A stretch of DNA of 6,186 nt from Acidobacteriota bacterium. GTDB lineage: Bacteria; Acidobacteriota; Terriglobia; Versatilivoradales; Versatilivoraceae. The position numbers and the translations under genes are program-made. Location: positions 1-6,186 of the forward strand of contig JAPOZE010000444.1 of assembly GCA_026706225.1 (NCBI GenBank), in the 5' to 3' direction. Each line of letters begins with the position of its first letter. The stretch's first letter is position 1. The notes beneath the pieces are model-generated. The model was given only the letters and a program-made list of their open reading frames with translations. It ran no database searches and was not told the DNA's origin. Shown in pieces: positions 1 through 5,576 of this stretch.

Positions 1-378
1 GTTGCCTGGCTGGGGTTCAGCAGCTTCGACGAAAGCGTGGCCTACTACAAGACCGTCGGCGAATTGCAGGCCATGGGGGACGAAGCCTACGGCCGCCGGA
101 TCCGGGTCGCCGGCAACGTCGTTCCCGGGAGCATCCTGAAGGCGGACGAAGGAGTGCGGTTCACCCTGGAACAAGAGGGACACAGCCTGAATATTCGCTA
201 CGTCGGGAAGGACCTGCTGCCGGACACCTTCAAGGACGACGCTGAGGCCATGGCTGAAGGCAAGCTCATGCCCGGCGGAGAGTTTCAGTCGACGGTGGTT
301 CAGGCCAAGTGCGCTTCCAAGTACGAGGCCACCTACAGCCAGGAAGCCCTCAAGCAGGCCGCCGGTCAAAACCAGTGA
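1..378 (+). CDS. ccmE: Cytochrome c maturation heme chaperone CcmE, Cys-type, 5' partial
   Basis: CcmE is a periplasm-facing, membrane-anchored heme chaperone that binds heme covalently after CcmABC action and passes it to CcmF. The frame is open from base 1. The first residues (VAWLGFSSF) look like the end of the N-terminal membrane anchor, so the true start lies left of the window and the GTG at 37 is internal. The OB-fold core follows, with the family hallmarks YYKTVGEL, RIRVAGNVVPGSI, the LNIRYVGKDLLPDTFKD strand and loop, and an EG(K)L..GGEFQ stretch. The heme-binding site reads AKCASKY: Cys at 310-312 and Tyr at 322-324, i.e. CxxxY where E. coli CcmE has HxxxY. This Cys form is known from archaea and some bacteria. 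The tail after the motif is short (about 17 residues). The gene is followed by a 99-base gap and then ccmF on the same strand. Identification is firm; only the N-terminus is missing. Confidence 0.95.
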   Translation, partial: VAWLGFSSFDESVAYYKTVGELQAMGDEAYGRRIRVAGNVVPGSILKADEGVRFTLEQEGHSLNIRYVGKDLLPDTFKDDAEAMAEGKLMPGGEFQSTVVQAKCASKYEATYSQEALKQAAGQNQ

Positions 379-477
379 CCCTGCCGGCGCGGACCGGACA
401 GTGCAACGCCGAGAGTTGTTCCTTCCGGCGCTTATCCTCGGGTCGATTCAGCACGATACCCCTATAGAAATCACTCC

Positions 478-2508
478 ATGCAAGTCTTTTTGACCGATGT
501 CGGACAGTTCACCATGCTGCTGGCCTTCGGTCTGTCCTGTTATGCGCTGGTCGCCTCGCTGCTGGCAGGGAAGTTCGGGCACCGGCGCCTGGCGGTCACC
601 GGAGAGAGAGCTGCCGTCGCCGTCACCGCCCTGGTAACGGTCGCCGTGATGAGCCTCTGGTATCAGCTCGTCACCAGCAACTTCCAGCTTCAGTACGTGG
701 CTTCTTCCAGCAACCAGGCCATGCCCTGGTACTACAAGGTCGGGGCGCTGTGGGGAGGACAGGAAGGGTCTCTGCTCTTCTGGTGCTGGATTCTGACCCT
801 CTTCTCCATGGTGACCGTGCTGGTCCATCGCAAGAGAAATCCCGTCCTGATGCCCTGGGTGGTGGGGGTGGTGGCCATGGTGACCACCTTCTTCCTGCTG
901 GTCAACAACTTCGTCGCCAACCCCTTCGACGCCATCGGCGTGTCGCAGGGAGGGGAAGCGCCGGTGCCCTGGGCTCCCCCCGACGGCCAGGGACTCAACC
1001 CCCTGCTTCAATACTGGGCCATGGTGATCCACCCGCCCATCCTCTACGTGGGCTACGTCGGATTCACCATCCCCTTCGCTTTCGCCATCGCCGCCCTGAT
1101 CACCCGGGAACTCGACGAGGAATGGATCCGCACGACCAGGCGATGGATGATGGTCCCCTGGCTGTTCCTGGGAACGGGGATCCTGCTGGGCGCCATGTGG
1201 GCTTACGTGGTGTTGGGCTGGGGCGGCTACTGGGGGTGGGACCCGGTGGAAAACGCCTCCCTGATGCCCTGGTTGACCGGGACGGCCTTCCTGCACTCGG
1301 TCATCATGCAGGAGCGCAAGGGGATGATGAAGGTCTGGAACATGGTCCTGATCCTGGCCACCTTCCTGCTGTGCATTCTCGGCACGTTTCTGACTCGCAG
1401 CGGGATCGTTTCCTCGGTCCACTCTTTTGCCCAGTCACCGATCGGCCCATTCTTCTCCAGCTTTCTCATCCTGATGACCGCCCTGTCGCTCTACTTCCTC
1501 TTCACCCGAATGGAAGAGCTCAAGAGCGAGAACCGGCTGGACTCGGTGGTTTCCAGGGAGAGCAGCTTCCTGTTCAACAACCTGGTTCTGTTGGCGACCA
1601 CCTTTGCCGTGTTGTGGGGGACCATCTTTCCGATTCTGTCGGAATGGGTCACCAACGAGAAGAGAACGGTGGGAGCTCCCTTCTTCAACCAGGTCAACAT
1701 CCCCATCGGGCTGTTCCTGCTCTTCCTGACCGGCGTCGGCCCCTTGCTGGCCTGGAGAAAGACCTCGCTGCGCAGCCTGAGAAAGAACTTCACCATTCCG
1801 CTGGCGTCCGGGCTGGTGGCGGGTTTGCTGTTTGTGGCCTTCGGGATGCGCCACTTCTATGCGACCGTCTGCCTGATTCTGTGCGTCTTCGTAATGGTGA
1901 CGATTCTGACCGAGTTCCATCGGGGCGCGCGTGCCCGCCGCCGGCAGGGTCAGGGCTACTGGCAGTCGCTCTGGATTCTCACCTTCCGCAACACCCGCAG
2001 GCATGGGGGCTACATCGTGCACGTGGCCATGGTCTTCCTCTTCGTGGGATTTGCCGGGGCGGGCTTTGACCAGGAGCAGCAGCAGGCCATGGTTCCGGGG
2101 GACAAGCTGGAAATCGGCGCCTACACGCTGGAGATGAAAGAGGTCGAGAACGCCGACAACCCCAACTATTCCTCGGCCAAGGCCCGCATGCAGGTCTGGA
2201 AGGCGGGCCAGGCCCTCTCCGAGATCAGTCCGGAACAGCGGCTCTACAAGGCCAGCAAGCAGCCCACTTCCGAGGTGGCCCTCCACCGGACGCTCAAGGA
2301 AGACCTTTATGTCGTCTTTGCCGGCCCCGACCAGGACGGGACCAGATTCATCATCCACGCCTACATCAAGCCGCTGGTGGCCTGGATCTGGATCGGAGGA
2401 GCCGTCTTCATCCTGGGGACGGTGATCTGCCTGATCCCCAACCAGCACGAACGGGCTGCCCAGAAGGTTCCGCTGAAAGTCGAGGCCAGGTCTTATGCCA
2501 AAGTCTAG
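478..2508 (+). CDS. ccmF: Cytochrome c heme lyase subunit CcmF
   Basis: CcmF is the integral-membrane core of the System I heme lyase. It takes heme from CcmE and attaches it to apocytochrome c with CcmH and CcmI. The 676-residue product is slightly longer than E. coli CcmF (about 647). It has many hydrophobic helices and the periplasmic WWD heme-handling motif, WGGYWGWDPVENA, at residues 248-260. All four conserved histidines can be placed: H185 (VIHPPILYVGYVGF), H273 (FLHSVIMQERKG), H315 (SSVHSFAQSP) and H515 (GGYIVHVAM). Offsets from E. coli H173, H261, H303 and H491 are +12, +12, +12 and +24, so the extra residues lie before H185 and between H315 and H515. A soluble domain follows (about 530-635, with PEQRLYKASKQPTSEVAL and DLYVVFAGP), then a final helix starting near KPLVAWIWIGG. 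The ATG at 478 gives a normal N-terminus (MQVFLTDVGQF), though no clear Shine-Dalgarno precedes it. The 3' end overlaps the ccmH start by 14 bases, suggesting translational coupling. Confidence 0.97.
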   Translation: MQVFLTDVGQFTMLLAFGLSCYALVASLLAGKFGHRRLAVTGERAAVAVTALVTVAVMSLWYQLVTSNFQLQYVASSSNQAMPWYYKVGALWGGQEGSLLFWCWILTLFSMVTVLVHRKRNPVLMPWVVGVVAMVTTFFLLVNNFVANPFDAIGVSQGGEAPVPWAPPDGQGLNPLLQYWAMVIHPPILYVGYVGFTIPFAFAIAALITRELDEEWIRTTRRWMMVPWLFLGTGILLGAMWAYVVLGWGGYWGWDPVENASLMPWLTGTAFLHSVIMQERKGMMKVWNMVLILATFLLCILGTFLTRSGIVSSVHSFAQSPIGPFFSSFLILMTALSLYFLFTRMEELKSENRLDSVVSRESSFLFNNLVLLATTFAVLWGTIFPILSEWVTNEKRTVGAPFFNQVNIPIGLFLLFLTGVGPLLAWRKTSLRSLRKNFTIPLASGLVAGLLFVAFGMRHFYATVCLILCVFVMVTILTEFHRGARARRRQGQGYWQSLWILTFRNTRRHGGYIVHVAMVFLFVGFAGAGFDQEQQQAMVPGDKLEIGAYTLEMKEVENADNPNYSSAKARMQVWKAGQALSEISPEQRLYKASKQPTSEVALHRTLKEDLYVVFAGPDQDGTRFIIHAYIKPLVAWIWIGGAVFILGTVICLIPNQHERAAQKVPLKVEARSYAKV

Positions 2509-3046
2509 GACAGGCCTTGGGGCGCCGTACGAACCGCTTGCGGTTTCAATCCACGCCCACGGTTCCGCCCGGGTCCGGCGCCGGCTTTCGGCCCTGATTC
2601 TGCTATTGGGAATCCTGCTTCCCTCACCGGTCGCCGCGCAGATCTTTTCGCCCGAGGTCAAGAAGGTCTCCGAGAACTTTGTCTGTCAATGTAGCTGCAA
2701 CCACCAGCTCTCGGGCTGTGGCATGCTGCATTGCGGTTCCGCCAACCCGCTGAGAAGCGAGATCGACCAGAAGCTTCAGGCGGGGATGACGGAAGAGCAG
2801 ATCGTCGACGACTTCGTGGCCAAGTACGGTGGCGTTATTCTATCGGCGCCCACCGGCGAGGGCTTCGACCTGGTGGCTTGGACCCTGCCGGTGGTGGCTC
2901 TTCTGGTGGGGGTGCTGGTGCTCTATCGGGTCGTCAGGGTATGGACCCGGCGCCGGCCGCTCCCGGCGTCGACTCCAGCCATACCGGAGGCCATACCGGA
3001 GGAGTATCGAAACCGGATGGAGAAGGAGTTGAAGAATTTCGACTGA
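2495..3046 (+). CDS. ccmH: CcmH-family cytochrome c biogenesis protein with variant Cys motif
   Basis: CcmH (CcmL/CycL type) is a membrane-anchored periplasmic protein that reduces or presents the CxxCH thiols of apocytochrome c for ligation by CcmF. The 183-residue product has a basic n-region (R26-R30), a hydrophobic core (31-42) and a likely signal cleavage after VAA at 46-48. The CcmH three-helix domain then runs from about 52 to 116, with the typical LRSEIDQKLQAGMTEEQIVDDFVAKYG at 86-112. A transmembrane helix (127-144) and a charged C-terminal tail follow. Where canonical CcmH has LRCxxC, this protein has FVCQCSCNHQLSGC, with Cys at 64, 66, 68 and 75 and another at 80. The ATG at 2495 is the only standard start before the signal core. 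It gives an unusually long stretch of about 25 residues ahead of the basic region. A GAGG at 2482-2485 lies 9 bases upstream of the start, inside ccmF. Family assignment is strong; thiol chemistry with this motif is inferred. Confidence 0.9.
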   Translation: MPKSRTGLGAPYEPLAVSIHAHGSARVRRRLSALILLLGILLPSPVAAQIFSPEVKKVSENFVCQCSCNHQLSGCGMLHCGSANPLRSEIDQKLQAGMTEEQIVDDFVAKYGGVILSAPTGEGFDLVAWTLPVVALLVGVLVLYRVVRVWTRRRPLPASTPAIPEAIPEEYRNRMEKELKNFD

Positions 3047-3114
3047 TCCCCTGTTTCGGAGCCGCGCCACCACACAAACAGAGGGCATCCTTTGAGATTC
3101 GAGGTTCAGTTCCC

Positions 3115-3486
3115 ATGGTCTGGCTGGCTCTGACATGCATTCTGATCTCCCTGGCGGCGGCCTTTTACGTCTTTCGCCCGCTGCTGTCCACCGCCGGCAG
3201 TTCCTTCCTGGCGGATATCGACAGCCGCTCCACCGGCCTGAAGCGCCTGCTGCGAAGGAAGGAGACCATCTACGAGAACATCAAGGACCTGGACTTCGAG
3301 TACAAGATGGGGAAACTCTCCGACGAGGACTACCAGCGACTCCACCAGGACTACCTGGCCGAAGCCTACGGGGTGGTGAGTCAGATCGAAGCGATCCAGC
3401 CCGAGCCCCTCGACCGCACGGGCAGTCCGCAGGTGGTGGCGGTGCTGAAGAGTGGCAAGCGCCCCGGCAAATCCAGGAAGCCTTGA
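3115..3486 (+). CDS. Short CcmI-like (CcmI N-terminal region) membrane protein
   Basis: The 123-residue product has an N-terminal membrane helix (residues 2-20, ending YVFRPLL) and then a charged, probably helical segment. Residues 49-81 (KETIYENIKDLDFEYKMGKL, then SDEDYQRLHQDY) match the pattern seen in the N-terminal part of CcmI, where a helix with 'I..L..D...GKLS.EDY..L' follows the membrane anchor. In Proteobacteria CcmI has a long TPR region that binds the C-terminal helix of apocytochrome c. That region is absent here: the protein ends in a short basic tail (SGKRPGKSRKP). The ATG at 3115 was chosen because it starts the membrane helix and has a GAGG at 3101-3104. The frame stays open upstream into ccmH, but that part reads as out-of-frame ccmH sequence. 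A 68-base gap separates it from ccmH. It may anchor or scaffold the CcmF/CcmH ligation complex; this rests on similarity of pattern and position. Confidence 0.8.
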   Translation: MVWLALTCILISLAAAFYVFRPLLSTAGSSFLADIDSRSTGLKRLLRRKETIYENIKDLDFEYKMGKLSDEDYQRLHQDYLAEAYGVVSQIEAIQPEPLDRTGSPQVVAVLKSGKRPGKSRKP

Positions 3487-3550
3487 ACCGATACCCTTCC
3501 CGTCCTCCCCATCCGCCGGGGTTCCAATCGACACATCGCCCCTCCTTCCA

Positions 3551-3580
3551 GCTTTCCCAAGGCGGAGAATCTTGGGGGGC
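3551..3580 (+). other. Weak hairpin in the gap between the CcmI-like gene and the unassigned gene
   Basis: CCCAAG at 3556-3561 pairs with CTTGGG at 3571-3576 around a 9-base loop. The stem could extend by up to three T-G wobble pairs. No T-run follows, so it does not look like an intrinsic terminator. It might affect RNA processing or translation of the gene starting at 3608, or be chance in GC-rich sequence. Confidence 0.2.
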
Positions 3581-3607
3581 TCGGCGAAAAAGGGCTGAGC
3601 GACTTCC

Positions 3608-4735
3608 ATGATAGCCACCGTTCCCGGCCAATGGCTCCCCCGGCGACGCAAGGAAGGTCCCTGCCCGGTCTCCCGCGGCCTTGGACTGCTCCCGGTCTTT
3701 CTCTGGGCATCCAGCCTTTGCTGGCAAGCAGCCTGGGCCCAGTCCTCCGTCACCGGGCAGGTGATCAACGGGACCACCGGACGGCCGGCGGTCAACCAGA
3801 AGGTGGAGCTTCTCACGCTGGGAGAGGGAATGAATGCCACCAGGGAAACCCTTGCCGGTCAGGGGGGGCGGTTCACCTTCGAGCGGGTCGAGTTGGCCCC
3901 TTCGAGCCCGCACATCCTGCTGCGCACCATCTACCGGGGAGTCAACTACAACCGGTCGCTGTCTTCCACGGCCGAGCTGGCGGATCCTCAACTCCTGACC
4001 GTCTACGAAACAGCGCCCCAGCTCGCCGATGTCGACGTATCCATGCCCTTCATGGTCGCCCTGGCTCACGGCAACGAGTTGCGGATCGAACACCAGTACC
4101 TCCTCGCCAACGACTCCCAACCCAGGCGGACGCTGGCGAATTCCCTGTCGACCTTCGAGTTCGACACCCCGGACTCTCCCCTCGATCTGAAGGTGTCGGT
4201 GCTGGGCCTGGGGAGAATTCCGCTGCCCCAACAGCCCCTCATCCGGGACGGAGGCGGTTACCGGATCAACTACCCCATGAAGCCGGGAATCAACGAAATC
4301 TGGGTCGCCTACAACGTCAGGTTTCCCAGCGCAGACAGACAACTCAAGTTTCGGCTGCTCAACGGGACCGACCACTCTCAACTGTTCGTGAAACCCTCCG
4401 ACCTTCAAGTCACGGGCACGGGAGTGGTTTCCACGGGTACCGACTCCCGCACCGAATCCGCAACCTTCCACATCACCCAAATCGCCGAGGGAGAGTTTCT
4501 CGACCTCAGGATCGTAGGCGAGGCCCCCGAGCACTCCCCTCACGACGGCCACGATCACGGGGAGGACTCCAATTTCCGGGTGGTCCGACTGCCCAACCGC
4601 GTCTATGAACAGCGAACGCTCATCCTGGGTACCCTGGCCGCACTGTCTCTGGCCATCATCTTCTACGCCCTGGGACAGCAATCCCGGGAACGGCTTCACC
4701 AGCAGGCGCGAAAGCGAAAAAAGAAGCGCTCCTGA
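3608..4735 (+). CDS. Secreted, C-terminally anchored protein with carboxypeptidase-regulatory-like domain, function unknown
   Basis: I do not recognise a specific function for this 375-residue protein. It starts with a basic n-region (RRRK at 12-15, R23), a hydrophobic stretch (about 25-40) and a probable signal cleavage after AWA at 42-44. Residues about 46-115 (SSVTGQVINGTTGRPAVNQK, then GGRFTFERVEL) have the look of a carboxypeptidase-regulatory-like, Ig-type beta-sandwich domain: a 'G.V.....G.P....V.L' strand, then 'G.F.F..V'. A longer beta-rich region follows. A His/Asp cluster at 309-320 (HSPHDGHDHGED) could bind metal. A single transmembrane helix (about 337-357) and a very basic tail (QARKRKKKRS) suggest most of the chain is outside the inner membrane with a short cytoplasmic end. 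The ATG at 3608 is the only standard start before the signal sequence; its Shine-Dalgarno is weak (AGGG, 13 bases upstream). It lies 121 bases after the CcmI-like gene and 24 bases before ccmA, so it probably belongs to the ccm operon. A role in heme or apocytochrome handling is only inferred from position. Confidence 0.9.
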   Translation: MIATVPGQWLPRRRKEGPCPVSRGLGLLPVFLWASSLCWQAAWAQSSVTGQVINGTTGRPAVNQKVELLTLGEGMNATRETLAGQGGRFTFERVELAPSSPHILLRTIYRGVNYNRSLSSTAELADPQLLTVYETAPQLADVDVSMPFMVALAHGNELRIEHQYLLANDSQPRRTLANSLSTFEFDTPDSPLDLKVSVLGLGRIPLPQQPLIRDGGGYRINYPMKPGINEIWVAYNVRFPSADRQLKFRLLNGTDHSQLFVKPSDLQVTGTGVVSTGTDSRTESATFHITQIAEGEFLDLRIVGEAPEHSPHDGHDHGEDSNFRVVRLPNRVYEQRTLILGTLAALSLAIIFYALGQQSRERLHQQARKRKKKRS

Positions 4736-4744
4736 CAGCGGGGC

Positions 4745-4752
4745 GGGGGGAG
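4745..4752 (+). promoter_or_regulatory. Ribosome binding site of ccmA
   Basis: A purine-rich GGGGGGAG lies 7 bases before the ATG at 4760, in the 24-base gap after the preceding gene. It is the clearest Shine-Dalgarno in the window and supports that ATG as the ccmA start. Confidence 0.7.
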
Positions 4753-4759
4753 TAAGCCG

Positions 4760-5494
4760 ATGACGGCCGATGCCGCCGTGGTTGTCGAGAACGCCGAAAA
4801 ATGGTTCGGGCTCAACCCGGCCCTGGCCAACGTCTCCCTGCGCGTCCACCCAGGCGAATTCGTGGTGCTGCTGGGTCGCAACGGCGCCGGGAAGTCCACC
4901 CTGCTGCGGGTCATGGCTCGACTGGTGAAGCCCAACCGGGGCCGGGTGCGGATCTGCGGCGTGGATGTCGCCCGGGACCCCGAGCGCGGCAGGGAGCGGA
5001 TCGGACTGGTAGCCCACCAGACCTTTCTCTATCCCGGCCTGACCGCCAGAGAGAACCTGCGGCTGCACGCCCGGCTGCACGGGCTGGAGGGGGCCGGCGA
5101 ACGGGTCGCCGCCGCGCTGACGGATGCAGGGTTGGACCTGAGCGCCGATCGCCCCGTGCGCGGCTTCTCTCGCGGGATGCAGCAGCGCCTGGCCATTGCC
5201 CGGGTCACGCTGCATGGGCCCGAGCTGGTGCTGCTGGATGAACCCTTCACCGGGCTCGACCTGGAAGCAGCCGAGCTCCTTTCGGAACGGCTGCGGCAAT
5301 GGACGGCAGCCGGGCGAACCATCGTCATGGCCACCCACAACCTGGAGCAGGGCCTGGACGGGGTCAGCCGCTGGGTCCTGCTGGACCGCGGCCGCATTGT
5401 GAGCGAATGGACCGGCGACTCTGCGGCGGCTCACAGCCGCTACCGGCAGTTCCTTGGAGGAGATCCTCCCGGCTCGGAGGGGCGAAAGAACTGA
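4760..5494 (+). CDS. ccmA: Heme exporter ABC ATPase CcmA
   Basis: CcmA is the cytoplasmic ATP-hydrolysing subunit of the CcmAB(C) complex, whose ATPase activity is needed to release holo-CcmE so that heme can go to CcmF. The 244-residue product carries every ABC ATPase motif: Walker A GRNGAGKST (39-47), Q-loop Q87 (VAHQTFLYPGLTARENL), signature FSRGMQQR (136-143), Walker B LVLLDEP (156-162) with catalytic E161, D-loop GLD (165-167) and switch H193 (MATHN). The signature is SRGMQ rather than the common SGGQ, a form frequent in CcmA and related short exporter ATPases. The length is a little above that of E. coli CcmA (about 205-210), with the extra residues mainly at the C-terminus (GGDPPGSEGRKN). 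The assignment to CcmA rather than another ABC ATPase rests on the ccmB-type permease that follows and the ccm genes before it. Confidence 0.92.
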   Translation: MTADAAVVVENAEKWFGLNPALANVSLRVHPGEFVVLLGRNGAGKSTLLRVMARLVKPNRGRVRICGVDVARDPERGRERIGLVAHQTFLYPGLTARENLRLHARLHGLEGAGERVAAALTDAGLDLSADRPVRGFSRGMQQRLAIARVTLHGPELVLLDEPFTGLDLEAAELLSERLRQWTAAGRTIVMATHNLEQGLDGVSRWVLLDRGRIVSEWTGDSAAAHSRYRQFLGGDPPGSEGRKN

Positions 5495-5565
5495 GAGCGC
5501 GGCGTTCGAGACCACGGATCGGTTGCGACGGGATGTCTACGGGTTTCAAGAATCGCGGCAACAGC

Positions 5566-5569
5566 GAGG
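5566..5569 (+). promoter_or_regulatory. Ribosome binding site that fixes the ccmB GTG start
   Basis: GAGG lies 7 bases before the GTG at 5577. The next in-frame candidate, ATG at 5610, has no purine-rich stretch before it. The frame is open further left (a TTG at 5523), but that sequence reads as spacer, not membrane protein. Confidence 0.55.
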
Positions 5570-5576
5570 CGCTAGG

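Noticed and set aside
379..477. Possible promoter or terminator between ccmE and ccmF
   Set aside because: The 99 bases hold only a 4-bp stem (CAAC/GTTG) and a twice-occurring CCGGCGC. There is no T-run and no convincing -35/-10 pair, so no element can be supported.
750..2069. Long + strand frame (439 codons) overlapping ccmF in another frame
   Set aside because: It is an Arg/Pro/Gly-rich shadow inside ccmF with no features of its own.
2542..2558. GGTTTCAATCCACGCCC, which resembles the end of some type I CRISPR repeats
   Set aside because: It occurs once only, inside the 5' part of ccmH, with no second copy or regular spacing in the window and no cas genes. It is most likely coincidence.
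448..2661. Two long - strand open frames (448-1422 and 1435-2661)
   Set aside because: Both are antisense shadows of ccmF, low in complexity (His/Gln/Gly/Asp-rich), with no membrane or domain pattern. The + strand frame has all four CcmF histidines and the WWD motif.
3641..3652. RRRK near the N-terminus of the unassigned protein as a possible Tat signal
   Set aside because: The S/T-RRxFLK consensus is not present, and the basic residues lie well before the hydrophobic core. An ordinary Sec signal explains the sequence better.
3281..5515. Very long open frame (744 codons) on the - strand
   Set aside because: It lies antisense to the unassigned gene and ccmA, and partly to the CcmI-like gene, all of which have clear protein features. 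Its translation is rich in Gly, Pro, Gln, His and Arg with no recognisable domain, as expected from the mirror of GC-rich codon use.
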